This document shows positions 33,501 to 42,808 of a stretch of DNA of 64,000 nt, in pieces. The notes beneath the pieces are model-generated. The model was given only the letters and a program-made list of their open reading frames with translations. It had not been told where the DNA came from and ran no database searches. Both the position numbers and the translations under genes were made by a program. Each line of letters begins with the position of its first letter. Within the stretch, counting starts at the first letter, position 1. Origin of the DNA: CAWBXL01 sp963837365 (GTDB lineage Bacteria; Acidobacteriota; Terriglobia; Terriglobales; Acidobacteriaceae); NCBI GenBank assembly GCA_963837365.1, contig CAWIMW010000002.1, positions 1,178,001 through 1,242,000 on the forward strand, given 5' to 3'.

Positions 33501-34280
33501 GTGGCCGATCTTCTCCAACACGTACGCGACTCGGGATTCCCCTACCCTGATCGCCTGATTCATCTATTTGTGGGGGGCTCCGAGTTGCACGGAGCTAAAG
33601 TGCATGGCACCGATGACCTCGACATCTATGGGATTTACATTGAACCGCCTCATTTGACCTTGGGTCTCGAATCGTTACCCCATTACGTGTGGTCAACTGC
33701 GGGAGATGACCGCCGCAACGGCCCCCAGGACGTGGATATAACTCTGTATTCACTGCGCAAGTGGGCTGGAACTGGCATGTAAAGGTAATCCGACGGCTTT
33801 GCATTTTCTGTTCGCCGGCGGTGTGCGTTCACGTCTCCGAATTATGGGTTGATATCGTTAGCGAACAAAGACTTGCGTTACTATCACGCCTTAGTGCGCG
33901 AAGCAATTTCTTAGGCTTTCGCGGACGATCAACTCAAGCGTATGAGCGGCCAGAAAAGGCCGCGGTAAGAAGGGCCAGCGGCCTGAGATTGAAACAAAAT
34001 TTGGGTACGATGTTAAGGCAGCGATGCATACTCTCCGTTTGCTCTATGAATGCAAGGAAATCGTTTCCAGCGGGAATATCACGCTGCCCGTCCGGAACGG
34101 GATTTGTTGATTCGCGTACGAACAGGGAAATATTCCATGGAGAAAGGTATTTTCCATGGCGCAAAAACTCTTTGTCGGAATGTGAAGCGGAGGCGAAGCA
34201 GTCAACATTGCCGGAAAAGATCGACCGTACGTGCAGTATCTAGACTAATTGCGGATTGTTATCGCAAAGGGATGGGACCT
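33501..34280 (+). pseudogene. Predicted nucleotidyltransferase (COG3541-like), decayed
   Basis: The first 93 codons from GTG 33501 carry a nucleotidyltransferase start (FVGGSELHGAKVHGTDDLDI, then YGIYIEPP, then DVDITLYSLRKWA). After 33780 homology continues in other frames: KGNPTALHFLFAGGVRS, SELWVDIVSE, GFADDQLKRMSGQK, AAMHTLRLLYECKEIVSSGN, ERDLLIRVRTGKYSMEK, AEAKQSTLPEKID. At least six frame changes and a stop are needed, too many for sequencing error alone, so this is a true pseudogene. Gene order places it between tsaD and cca. Confidence 0.75.
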
Positions 34281-34317
34281 GGCTACAGACTAGCGAGCCC
34301 TGATAATTGTCACAAAA

Positions 34318-35637
34318 ATGTCAGAACGAAAACAACACGCTTAGCATGTCATTCAGTCGCTTCACCAGGCTGGATTCCACGCTTTCCTGGCCGGTGGTTG
34401 TGTTCGTGATTTACTCCTCGCCCGCGAACCGGCGGATTACGACGTCGCCACCGACGCCACGCCCGACGACGTCATGCGGATTTTCCCCAAGACCTACGCT
34501 GTTGGCGCGCAGTTTGGAGTCGTGCTGGTTGCAGTCGCCGAGAACGAAACTGTGGAGGTGGCCACCTTCCGTAGCGATATGGGCTACTCCGACTGGAGAC
34601 ATCCCGACGAAGTCCGCTTTACCAAGACGCCTCAGGAAGACGTGCAGCGCCGGGACTTCACCATCAACGGCCTGCTGCTCGACCCTCTGACCGATGAGGT
34701 CCTCGACTACGTCGGAGGACGCAAGGACCTGGACGATGGGATTATCCGCACCATCGGCGAACCTGAAAAGCGCTTTGCCGAGGACAAGCTGCGTATGCTG
34801 CGTGCGGTGCGCTTCGCGTCGCGGTTCGGATACATCCTGGAACGCGGGACGATGGAGGCGATACAGAAAATGGCCCCGCAGATCCATCAAGTTTCCTCCG
34901 AGCGGGTGCGCGATGAGTTGACCAAGATGCTCACCGAAGGCCGGGCACGCCTGGCATTTTTCATGCTGTATGCATCCAGACTCTTGCGCGAAGTTTTGCC
35001 GGAGATTGCCGGCATGAAAGGGGTGGAGCAGCCGCCGGAATTTCATCCTGAGGGTGATGTCTTTATCCATACTTTGTTGCTGCTGGATAATCTGCCGCAG
35101 CCCTGTTCTTCGACGCTGGCCTGGGGAGCGCTGCTGCACGACGTGGGCAAGCCGCCGACTTTCCGCAAAGCTCCAGACCGCATACGCTTCGACAATCACG
35201 TGGAGGTTGGGGCCAAAATTGCTGAGGGGATCTGCCAGCGGCTGCGCTTTTCCAATGAAGACACCGAGCAGGTTCTGGCGCTGGTGGATAACCACATGCG
35301 CTTTGCCCACGCCGAGCGCATGAATGAATCTACGCTCAAGAAGTTCCTGCGCATGCCGCGCTTTGAGGAACACCTGGAATTGCATCGCCTGGATTGCCTG
35401 GCCAGCAATGGGAAGATGGGATCGTACGACTTTGTCCGAGAAAGACTGGCTTCCATACCTCCGGAAGTGATGCGTCCGACGCCGCTCGTCAGTGGGGCTG
35501 ATTTAATCGCCGCCGGGTACGGGCCCGGCCCGCGTTTTAAGGAAATTCTTGCCGCGGTGGAGGACGCGCAATTGGAAAACCGGCTGCAAAGTCATGAAGA
35601 AGCGATGGAGTTCGTGCGCCGGGAGTTCCCGCTTTAA
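34318..35637 (+). CDS. cca: CCA-adding tRNA nucleotidyltransferase with an early in-frame TAG
   Basis: A class II poly(A) polymerase/CCA-type enzyme that repairs or adds tRNA 3' CCA ends. From ATG 34318 the frame reads MSERKQHA, then TAG (34342-34344), then VIQSLHQAGFHAFLAGGCVR and DLLLAREPADYDVATDATPD. The catalytic GG...RD and DxD motifs lie between the TAG and the next in-frame ATG (34474), so a product starting there would lack its active site. Downstream are the RRDFTINGLLLDP motif, the tRNA-binding RFAEDKLRMLRAVRFA and an HD domain (LLHDVGKPPTF). Options: Gln-to-stop mutation, non-AUG restart such as ATT 34351, readthrough, or sequence error. Confidence 0.8.
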
Positions 35638-35661
35638 GCAGTGCTAAAATTGCATTCCCTC

Positions 35662-36000
35662 ATGAAAGTGACTGAAAAAGACGTGGCCTATGTTGCGGAC
35701 CTCGCCAACCTGGAGTTGACCACCGAGGAGCGCACGCGCATGGTACGCGACCTGAATTCGATCCTCGATCACGTGGACATGCTGAATAAGCTGGACACAT
35801 CCAACGTAGCTCCCATGGCACAGGTGTCCGATCGTTATGGAGTGGATGAATCGAAACAAGGCAGCGAACGCTTTGCCTATGCCAGCCGTGAAGATGTGGT
35901 CGAGGGACTGCGCAAATCTTTGCCGCAGGCAGTCGCGCTGCAAAATGCCCCCGACGGGGATGGAACGTTTTTCAAAGTGCCCAAAGTAATTGAACGCTAA
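35662..36000 (+). CDS. gatC: Asp-tRNA(Asn)/Glu-tRNA(Gln) amidotransferase subunit C
   Basis: A 112-residue GatC from ATG 35662 (MKVTEKDVAYVADLANLELT); a GTG at 35641 would add seven unlikely residues. It has the family pattern EERTRMVRDLNSILDHVDML and the C-terminal PQAVALQNAPDGDGTFFKVP. It stabilises GatAB in the transamidation route to Gln- or Asn-tRNA. A TAAAAT -10-like box at 35645 suggests a very short leader. gatA follows after a palindromic spacer; gatB is not in the window. Confidence 0.92.
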   Translation: MKVTEKDVAYVADLANLELTTEERTRMVRDLNSILDHVDMLNKLDTSNVAPMAQVSDRYGVDESKQGSERFAYASREDVVEGLRKSLPQAVALQNAPDGDGTFFKVPKVIER

Positions 36001-36085
36001 CTGAGAACCGGGAACTAAGAACTGACAACTGAGGATTCTCCCGGTTTAGGATGTCAGTTCCCTGTTGCCAGTTCTCGGTTCTCAG
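36001..36085. repeat. Palindrome filling the gatC-gatA spacer
   Basis: CTGAGAACCGGGAACT on the left and AGTTCTCGGTTCTCAG on the right (15 of 16 complementary), with further imperfect GAACTGAC/GTCAGTTC pairing inside. Built of repeated GAACT-type words. Confidence 0.65.
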
Positions 36086-36096
36086 AGATACATCCC

Positions 36097-37527
36097 ATGC
36101 TTGAGTCGTTGACTATCGATGCCGCCCGCGCCGCTGTGCAGGAACGCAAGACAACCGCCACAGCTTTGGCGGAGTCGTTCTACGCCAGGATCGAAAAAGA
36201 CGATCCGCAGATTGGCGCCTTTCTCGCGCTGTCGAAAGAACGTGCGATGACCAAAGCGGCGGAGATGGATGCGCTTGCCGCCAATGGTGAGAAACTGCCA
36301 CCGCTCGGTGGAGTCCCGGTCGCTATAAAAGATGTGATGGTCACGCGCGGAGTTCGCACCACCGCGGGATCGAAAATTCTGGGCAACTACATTCCGCCGT
36401 ATGACTGCACTGCGGTGGCGCGCCTGGAAGCTGCGGGGGCGGTGGTCCTGGGAAAGCTGAACTGCGATGAGTTCGCCATGGGCTCATCCAATGAGAACTC
36501 AGCCTGGAAGCCGGTGCACAACCCGCGCGATCTTAGCCGTGTGCCCGGTGGATCATCGGGCGGATCGGCGGCAGCGGTTGCGGCGGACATGGCTGTGGTG
36601 GCTCTGGGATCGGATACAGGCGGTTCGATTCGGCAGCCTGCTTCGTTTTGCGGTGTGCATGGACTCAAGCCCACTTATGGAAGAGTTTCCCGTTATGGAT
36701 TGATCGCATTTGCCTCGTCGCTAGACCATATCGGTCCGCTGGCAAAAACCGCGAAGGATGCTGCACTGGTGCTGCGCACCATCGCTGGCCGTGATCCCAT
36801 GGACTCGACTTCCGCAAATCTGCCGGTGCCAGATTATGTTGCGGAGTTGGACAAGCCAATAAAGGGCATGAAGATCGGCGTTGCCAAGGAATACCTGGGA
36901 GAAGGGCTGGATGCCGAGGTACGGAAATCAGTCGAGGCCGCAAGTCAGAAGCTGGCCGGGCTAGGATGCGAGATTGTTCAGGTTTCCTTGCCGCATACCG
37001 AGTATGCGATCCCGGCTTACTACCTGATCGCCACCGCAGAAGCATCCGCCAACCTAGCGCGCTTTGATGGCGTGCGCTATGGACATCGCGCCGAGGGGGT
37101 CCGCACACTTTCCGAAATGTACCGCCGCACCCGCGACCAAGGCTTCGGCGCCGAGGTGAAGCGCCGCATCATGCTCGGAACCTACGCGCTGAGTGCGGGC
37201 TACTACGACGCCTACTATCTAAAGGCCCAGCGGGTGCGCACGCTGCTGGCGGGTGATTTCGAAGAGGCGTTTAAGAAAGTTGATGCTATCGTGGCGCCTA
37301 CCTCTCCGACGGCGGCTTTTAAACTGGGCGAGAAGGTGGATGATCCGCTGGCCATGTATCTGGCTGATATTTATACCGTTACGGCAAACCTGGCAGGTAT
37401 TCCGGGAATTTCAGTACCGTGCGGGCAGACCGGCGAAAAGCTGCCTATCGGAATGCAGATTCTCGGGAAGCACTTCGATGAAGCAACCATCCTGCGGCTG
37501 GCGCATGCATACGAGCTAGCGGCCTAA
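36097..37527 (+). CDS. gatA: Asp-tRNA(Asn)/Glu-tRNA(Gln) amidotransferase subunit A
   Basis: A 476-residue amidase-signature enzyme that releases ammonia from glutamine for the transamidosome. The catalytic triad is Lys78 (VAIKDVMVT), cis-Ser153 (VPGGSSGGSAAA) and nucleophile Ser177 (GSDTGGSIRQPA). Length is normal. There is no obvious Shine-Dalgarno before the ATG. Its stop overlaps the stop of the convergent VWA gene by 4 bases. Confidence 0.95.
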   Translation: MLESLTIDAARAAVQERKTTATALAESFYARIEKDDPQIGAFLALSKERAMTKAAEMDALAANGEKLPPLGGVPVAIKDVMVTRGVRTTAGSKILGNYIPPYDCTAVARLEAAGAVVLGKLNCDEFAMGSSNENSAWKPVHNPRDLSRVPGGSSGGSAAAVAADMAVVALGSDTGGSIRQPASFCGVHGLKPTYGRVSRYGLIAFASSLDHIGPLAKTAKDAALVLRTIAGRDPMDSTSANLPVPDYVAELDKPIKGMKIGVAKEYLGEGLDAEVRKSVEAASQKLAGLGCEIVQVSLPHTEYAIPAYYLIATAEASANLARFDGVRYGHRAEGVRTLSEMYRRTRDQGFGAEVKRRIMLGTYALSAGYYDAYYLKAQRVRTLLAGDFEEAFKKVDAIVAPTSPTAAFKLGEKVDDPLAMYLADIYTVTANLAGIPGISVPCGQTGEKLPIGMQILGKHFDEATILRLAHAYELAA

Positions 37528-38507
37528 TGCCGGGGTGCGTAGTATCCCTTGCGGGCGCGTACTTGTAAATCTTTCTTTAGCGCGCTGATCTCGATGGCGC
37601 GGAAGCGCCCATCGGCGTCGAAATCCGCAGGCCGGTAGGAAACCACATACTGGCTGCGTAGTTCGTCTTCAATCGCCGCAAATGACCGGGTCACATCCTT
37701 CATCTTGTAGGGGAAGAATGCGCGCCCGCCAGTGGCATCGGCTAGTTGTTGCAAGACCTTGTCTCCGCGAACAATCAGACCACTGTCATCGGTTGAGATC
37801 GCGTAAATGATGACCTCAGCCCGCTGCGCCATCTCGATCGCTTGGGCGCGGCTCACTTCGCTTTGATTGTCGTTGCCGTCGCTGACTATGACGATCGCGC
37901 GGCGCACCGGCTTGCCGCTTTTGTCTTTGATCAACTTGTCGTGGCAAGCTTTGTAGATCGCGTCATACAGGGCGGTTCCGCCGCCGCTGTGCAGGCCGTT
38001 CACGCTGGTCTCGAGCAGCTTGACGTTGTCGGTGAAATCCTGCGCCACCACACCCTTGCTGCTGAATCCCATAACAAAGGCCTTATCAAATCCCAGACGC
38101 ACGGTGCGCTGAAGGAAATTCACCGCCGCTTCCTGCTCAAAAGCGAAACGGCTGTCCACTGAGCCGCTGGTATCAATCAGCAAACCAAGCTGAATCGGCA
38201 AATTGGTTTCGCGGCGGAAATTGATGACCGCCTCAGGCGGTTTGTGATCGTCCAGATAAGTGAAGTCATTCTGGTTCAGATTGCGGACGAATTTGCCGTG
38301 TTTATCGGTGGCGATGAACAACACGTTTACTTCATCCACACGCTTGCGGATGGTGAGAATGGGATCGTCGCTGCCATCGGGAGTCGCAGGAGAACTGGAG
38401 AAACTATTCACCGCAGGAGGGTTATAGGTTTGGATCTGCCCCAAAACAGGGAAGCTGAGCGCCAAAGCCAGCAAAAGCGAGTTTGCCATCCAACGTGTGT
38501 AGTTCAT
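37524..38507 (-). CDS. Secreted VWA-domain protein (acidobacterial VWFA-related type)
   Basis: A 327-residue protein from the ATG at 38507, chosen because it starts a signal peptide (MNYTRWMANSLLLALALSFPVLG); a longer reading to 38573 has no support. An N-terminal region VNVLFIATDKHGKFVRNLNQ precedes a von Willebrand A domain with the MIDAS motif DTSGSVDSR, and the later elements GGGTALYDA and IVIVSDGNDNQS. The C-terminal VVSYRPADFDADGRFRAIEI and RARKGYYAPR are typical of a large acidobacterial family. Probably periplasmic or surface metal-dependent adhesion; ligand unknown. Confidence 0.88.
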   Translation of the reverse strand: MNYTRWMANSLLLALALSFPVLGQIQTYNPPAVNSFSSSPATPDGSDDPILTIRKRVDEVNVLFIATDKHGKFVRNLNQNDFTYLDDHKPPEAVINFRRETNLPIQLGLLIDTSGSVDSRFAFEQEAAVNFLQRTVRLGFDKAFVMGFSSKGVVAQDFTDNVKLLETSVNGLHSGGGTALYDAIYKACHDKLIKDKSGKPVRRAIVIVSDGNDNQSEVSRAQAIEMAQRAEVIIYAISTDDSGLIVRGDKVLQQLADATGGRAFFPYKMKDVTRSFAAIEDELRSQYVVSYRPADFDADGRFRAIEISALKKDLQVRARKGYYAPRH

Positions 38508-38665
38508 GCCAGGCACATCCAAAAATTTCACGCAAAAGCGTGGTTTTGAGTCCTCCAAGCCATATAGATGCACGCTGAGGGCCGCTCTACTCTATTTAAG
38601 AGCTTGGATTTCTTGACTTTACGGGAGTTCGCCTTGCCCTGCCAAGTTACAAAAGGAGCACTCGT

Positions 38666-39604
38666 ATGGTCGTAGGGACAGTGTTCCCAGAGTTAAATGC
38701 ACGGCTTTCATTGTTAATATTAATAGTGCCCGCAAAGACCCGTTCAGAAACCAAATTTTCGATTCTCCGCTCCCACACCTTAACGCCGATTTCGTGGCTG
38801 GCCCACGGATTCAGCACCCGGTTGGGCGGGACTTCCAGGGGTTATGGAGGACAAAGCCTCAACCTGGGATTTACCAAACAGGATTCGCGCGCAGCGGTGG
38901 AACGAAACCGGGCCATTTTTTTGGAAAAACTCGGGGCGAAAAACGGCGACAAGCTGTGGCCGCTGGTGACGCTGCGGCAAGTTCACTCCGACCTGATTCA
39001 CTACGTGGAAGCTGCGCCCCGGCAACCGCTGGTGGGTGATGGACTGATCACGTCAGTCCCCACATTGGTGCTGGCCGTTTTGACCGCGGACTGCATCCCG
39101 GTGATTCTGGTGGACACGAAGAAACACGCCGTTGGAGTCTTCCACGCCGGTTGGCGTGGCACGGTAAAACGGATCGTCGAAAAAGGTGTTGGTGAAATGC
39201 GCCGCTGCTTTGGCACCAAGCCCCGCGACATCAAGGCCGCCATCGGCCCCGGAGTTCACAACTGCTGTTACACCGTGGGTGAGGAAGTGCGCGTAGAGTT
39301 TGAATCGCAGTTCGCCTATGCGGACAAGCTCTTTCACGAGGTCAAGGAGTCTGACCCGGTCCGTGAAAAGTATCCGCTTCTGTTCCTGACCGCGCGCGCG
39401 CCCGGCCACAGCGAACTGCCCAAGAATATTTTCCTGGATCTGGTGGAGGCCAACCGGCGCCAGCTCATGGATGCCGGGGTTTCGCCGAAAAATATTGATC
39501 GTTCTCCGCTGTGCACCTCGTGCCGCACCGACTTGCTGTTCTCCCACCGCGGAGAGAACGGTGTCACGGGCAGGATGTTGGGAGCCGTGGGAATTAAGCG
39601 GTAG
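38666..39604 (+). CDS. pgeF: Peptidoglycan editing factor PgeF (laccase-domain, YfiH family)
   Basis: A 312-residue protein with the Cu-oxidase_4/DUF152 fold. The metal-site residues are seen in TLRQVHSD (His), LTADCIPV (Cys) and GVFHAGWRGT (His). In E. coli the homologue removes wrongly incorporated L-Ser from peptidoglycan precursors. The N-terminus is about 40 residues longer than usual and the start could be internal, but AAGGAG lies 9 bases before the ATG at 38666, which supports it. Monocistronic. Confidence 0.88.
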   Translation: MVVGTVFPELNARLSLLILIVPAKTRSETKFSILRSHTLTPISWLAHGFSTRLGGTSRGYGGQSLNLGFTKQDSRAAVERNRAIFLEKLGAKNGDKLWPLVTLRQVHSDLIHYVEAAPRQPLVGDGLITSVPTLVLAVLTADCIPVILVDTKKHAVGVFHAGWRGTVKRIVEKGVGEMRRCFGTKPRDIKAAIGPGVHNCCYTVGEEVRVEFESQFAYADKLFHEVKESDPVREKYPLLFLTARAPGHSELPKNIFLDLVEANRRQLMDAGVSPKNIDRSPLCTSCRTDLLFSHRGENGVTGRMLGAVGIKR

Positions 39605-39634
39605 TCATTTCGCCCGGAAAAGTTGGGTCTCCGC

Positions 39635-39640
39635 TATAAT
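39635..39640 (+). promoter_or_regulatory. -10 box giving a near-leaderless transcript
   Basis: A perfect TATAAT ends 10 bases before the ATG at 39651. Transcription from it would start about 3-5 bases upstream of the start codon, and no Shine-Dalgarno is present. The -35 is weak. Confidence 0.45.
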
Positions 39641-39650
39641 TTTGACAGCC

Positions 39651-40010
39651 ATGTATCGCGATTTCCACACCACCGACCGCTGGACCAAGAAACAGGTCCA
39701 CTGCATTTACCAGGCGCTAATCGTCGCCGTAGCCACCCGCCATGCGGATGCGGTTGACGTTAAGTTTCTGGTGGATGGCCGCAGGGTGTGGGTAGCACTG
39801 CCTCTTCCCGCTTGGGTCGAATATAAAAATCGGACCGGCAAGATGATCACCGATGGGTTGACCATCGAGATTGCCGGACACTATCTCAAGACCGCACTCG
39901 AATCCGGCGAAGGCATGGACCGGGAAATGTACTCCCTCACCGTGGATGAAACTCTCCAGCATCTGGACGAGGTGGTCAACATCACTCCCCAGCCGGTTGC
40001 GGCTGAATAG
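39651..40010 (+). CDS. Conserved-looking small soluble protein of unknown function
   Basis: A 119-residue protein from ATG 39651 (MYRDFHTTDRWTKKQVHCIY). I chose this over a longer reading from 39471, which overlaps pgeF. It is soluble and alpha/beta-looking, with a central VKFLVDGRRVWVALPLPAWV and an acidic helix DREMYSLTVDETLQHLDEVV. No domain recognised. The TATAAT just upstream suggests near-leaderless translation. It ends close to the convergent membrane-protein gene. Confidence 0.6.
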   Translation: MYRDFHTTDRWTKKQVHCIYQALIVAVATRHADAVDVKFLVDGRRVWVALPLPAWVEYKNRTGKMITDGLTIEIAGHYLKTALESGEGMDREMYSLTVDETLQHLDEVVNITPQPVAAE

Positions 40011-40062
40011 ATATTTCCCCACCATCCTGGAAACAGAGTTCTAATCGAAAACTGTGTTCCTG

Positions 40063-40482
40063 CTACGAAGCCTGCTTTGCGGAACGCGTTTCGTAGAGCT
40101 TGCCGGCCAGCCACGCCAACGGTAATGCGGTGACGATCAGCACCACCGGATACCAGTGAGGCCCCAAGTTTTTGTCCCACGTGCCCGCCGCCCCCGCGGC
40201 ACTCAGGACAGTCCCAATCGCGGCTCCGATGAGCGCGTGTTTCATGGGCTGATAGGGCGCAAACCACGCCGTGATGTAGCTCCCGGCAAGCCCGTAGATG
40301 AGCCGATAAGCCGTAGCCAGCCCAAACAGTGCGTCGCTCATAGACTGTCCCCAGGGAGGGTAAGTACCGGTTAAATGAAATATCTCATCGGTACCCAGGG
40401 ACAAAATAACCACAAAAATAAATCCAGCCACCACCGCAAAAATACTTTGTCCCAGCTGCCGCGGATGTTGTGTTTCGCTCAT
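40063..40482 (-). CDS. Small integral membrane protein
   Basis: A 139-residue protein from ATG 40482 (MSETQHPRQLG); an upstream ATG at 40518 is possible. There are about four membrane segments: SIFAVVAGFIFVVILSLG, a moderately hydrophobic FGLATAYRLIYGLAGSYITA, ALIGAAIGTVLSAAGAAG and YPVVLIVTALPLAWLAG. No recognised family or neighbour link. Confidence 0.6.
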   Translation of the reverse strand: MSETQHPRQLGQSIFAVVAGFIFVVILSLGTDEIFHLTGTYPPWGQSMSDALFGLATAYRLIYGLAGSYITAWFAPYQPMKHALIGAAIGTVLSAAGAAGTWDKNLGPHWYPVVLIVTALPLAWLAGKLYETRSAKQAS

Positions 40483-40664
40483 GATTCCCTCGAAGACGTT
40501 GCAACCCGGATAGGGCAAGAGGATACATCAAGTGCGTCCAACTTTTCGCCAGACAAGCGTGGAGAGCCTGCCCTGATGCTTGCCGAAGGGACGGCAAAAC
40601 TGCAACACCCGCCCGGCCGTTATAAGACGAAGACTTGAAAGGCTCTGCTGATTGCCGCTTCTGG

Positions 40665-41495
40665 TTACGAGCGCGCCATCATCTTGCCGCGCTCGTTCTT
40701 CTCCACATACGCCCAGGGAATATCCGGATCATGGGTAAACATAGTCAGCCATTTCCCGGGTACCGCCTCCGCGTAATATTTCTTCCGGCTTTCAATGGTC
40801 TCCAGCGGATACAGATCAAATCCCATCACCCAGTTCAAATCGAGATGTGCACTGGTAGGAATCAGATCGCCGATATAGCAAGCCGTCTGTCCGCCGCTGT
40901 TCACGAAAATTCCCTGCATGGCGCGGGTATGGCCGGGATAAACCCGGACGGAAATACCGGGGACAATTTCTGCGTCACCCCGCAGTAATTTCATGCGGCC
41001 GCTTTCCACCAGCGGGTCGTAGTTTTCGCTGAAATAACTCACACCGTCGCGCTGATTTTCGTGGGCATGCTCCCATTCTCCGTGCTGGGCATAGTAGGTC
41101 GCGTTGGGAAACGTCGGCACCGGCTTGCCGTCTTTGATGATGGTGTTCCAGCCGCAGTGGTCAAAATGCAGATGAGAGTTGATGACCATGTCTATGTCTT
41201 CCGGCGCGACTCCGGCGGCATGAAGGTTTTCCAGCAGCTTCATCGGCTTGCCGTGGATCTGGGCCATCTTGTCGGGAAGTTTATTGCCTACGCCGGTCTC
41301 GATCAAGACGGTGAGATCATCCGTCCTGACTACCACCGAGTTCAGGCCGGTCAAAACCCGGTTCTTTTCGTCAACTTTGACCTTCTTCTCCCACAGTACC
41401 TTGGGCACCACTCCAAAATAGGCCCCGCCATCCAGGAAGTAGTCTCCGTCGGAGACCGCGGTCAGTTCAAAATCGCCGAGTGTAAGTCTTTGCAT
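40665..41495 (-). CDS. MBL-fold metallo-hydrolase
   Basis: A 276-residue metallo-beta-lactamase-fold enzyme. The HxHxDH metal motif is NSHLHFDHCGWN; further ligands are expected in YPGHTRAMQ and IGDLIPTSAHL. The overall pattern is closest to lactonase-like MBL proteins (AiiA/AttM type), but substrate cannot be told from sequence; acyl-homoserine lactone or another ester/lactone are possibilities. No signal peptide, so cytoplasmic. Monocistronic. Confidence 0.85.
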   Translation of the reverse strand: MQRLTLGDFELTAVSDGDYFLDGGAYFGVVPKVLWEKKVKVDEKNRVLTGLNSVVVRTDDLTVLIETGVGNKLPDKMAQIHGKPMKLLENLHAAGVAPEDIDMVINSHLHFDHCGWNTIIKDGKPVPTFPNATYYAQHGEWEHAHENQRDGVSYFSENYDPLVESGRMKLLRGDAEIVPGISVRVYPGHTRAMQGIFVNSGGQTACYIGDLIPTSAHLDLNWVMGFDLYPLETIESRKKYYAEAVPGKWLTMFTHDPDIPWAYVEKNERGKMMARS

Positions 41496-41550
41496 AATGC
41501 TTATTATGACCGATTTACAGGGCCAGGTTTTGCTCAGCGACCTCAGCGTT

Positions 41551-41580
41551 CTCGGCGGTGAAAAGTCTATAACCGCCGAG
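41551..41580. repeat. Hairpin in the spacer before the zinc-ribbon gene
   Basis: CTCGGCGGT (41551-41559) pairs with ACCGCCGAG (41572-41580). The outer GCGTTCTC/GAGAACGC words also pair. It resembles the GCGTT/AACGC-type words of the 22657 element. Confidence 0.55.
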
Positions 41581-41635
41581 GGCGCAGAGAACGCAGAGAA
41601 AATCAGGCTTTACATGCTAAAATCAAGCGTTAGAG

Positions 41636-42763
41636 ATGCTTCCTGACGTAGAAAACCTAATCGCTTTGCAGCAGGCGGACAAAGAAATCCAACGCCTGAA
41701 AGAGGAAATAGCCGCCTTGCCCCGAACCGTGGCGGCCATCGAGGCAAAACTCGCCGGCACGAAGGCCGCCCTGGAAAAAGCTAAAGGAGCCGCCAAAGCC
41801 GACGAAGCCGCCAAGCGGCAGTACGAAACCGCCATCCAGGACCTGCAAGGCAAAATCTCCAAGTACCGCGACCAGTCTTTAGCCGTAAAAACCAACGAAC
41901 AGTACAAAGCCCTCTTACACGAAATCCAGTTTGCCGAGCAGGACATCCGCGCCAACGAAGACAAGATTCTGGAAGTCATGCTGAACGTGGACAACCGCGA
42001 CAAGGAAGTGAAGGCCGCGGAGGCTGAACTGAAAACAGAAGCAGCAGAGATCGAAAAAGAGAAGAACATTGCCCGCGAAAAAACTACCGAAGACGAAAAG
42101 CTGCTTGCGGAATGGAACGCCAAACGGGAGAAAGCCCGCGCCGGCGTAAATCCGGAAATGCTTGCCCATTTCGACCGCGTGGCCAAACATCGTGGCACAG
42201 GCCTCGCCGAAGTTCGTGAGCAGAAATGCATGGCCTGCCAGGTGATGCTGCGGCCGCAGACGTACAATGAAGTCCGCTCCGGTGAGCGCACAGTGGTTTG
42301 TGATTCCTGCTCCCGCATTCTCTATTACAACCCCGCACACGATGCCCAGATGACGGCTGTCGCGGCAACCGCGACCAAACGCCGCCGCGCCCATCCCAAA
42401 TTCGATGCCAGTCAGGCGTGGTATTACCGCCCCGAATATGGCGAGTACGGTGAAGTGTATTTGAGCTATACCAATGCCAACGGCTCTTCCACCCGCCGCG
42501 TGTATGACGTCCACACCGGGCGTAAGCTGGGCGACACGCTGACCCGCGAAGGCGAATACCGCCTGGGTTTCCCCGAGGACTTAAACAATTCCATCCGGCT
42601 CAATGGAAATTGGAAGGAAGAAGAAATTGACGGATGGTATGACGAAATGCCGATGGTCGTGCTGGATACGTTGCAACGTGACCTGGACTTGGCGCGGGCC
42701 GAAGCCTCCAGCCCACGTACCCGCTCGGAAGCAGTTCCTGTGCAGCACCCGGCAGCTAGCTGA
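41636..42763 (+). CDS. Coiled-coil zinc-ribbon protein (COG1579-like) with an extra C-terminal domain
   Basis: A 375-residue protein. Residues 1-180 form a long antiparallel coiled coil (for example IALQQADKEIQRLKEEIAAL). A C4 zinc ribbon follows: Cys residues in REQKCMACQVMLRPQ and VVCDSCSRILYYN. This is the architecture of the CT398/COG1579 family, which is about 240 residues long. The remaining about 135 residues (from AQMTAVAATATKRRRAHPKF to the end) are an added Tyr/Glu-rich domain (YYRPEYGEYGEVYLSYTNAN, EEIDGWYDEMPMVVLDTLQ) that I do not recognise. The role of the family is unclear, perhaps a nucleic-acid-linked scaffold. Confidence 0.8.
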   Translation: MLPDVENLIALQQADKEIQRLKEEIAALPRTVAAIEAKLAGTKAALEKAKGAAKADEAAKRQYETAIQDLQGKISKYRDQSLAVKTNEQYKALLHEIQFAEQDIRANEDKILEVMLNVDNRDKEVKAAEAELKTEAAEIEKEKNIAREKTTEDEKLLAEWNAKREKARAGVNPEMLAHFDRVAKHRGTGLAEVREQKCMACQVMLRPQTYNEVRSGERTVVCDSCSRILYYNPAHDAQMTAVAATATKRRRAHPKFDASQAWYYRPEYGEYGEVYLSYTNANGSSTRRVYDVHTGRKLGDTLTREGEYRLGFPEDLNNSIRLNGNWKEEEIDGWYDEMPMVVLDTLQRDLDLARAEASSPRTRSEAVPVQHPAAS

Positions 42764-42808
42764 TTTTTGAACTTCCCCTACCTTGTCCGCTAGAGGCAAT
42801 GTCTCCAA

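Noticed and set aside
34411..35385. 324-codon minus-strand frame opposite cca
   Set aside because: The plus strand has the complete CCA-transferase motif set; this is a GC-rich shadow frame.
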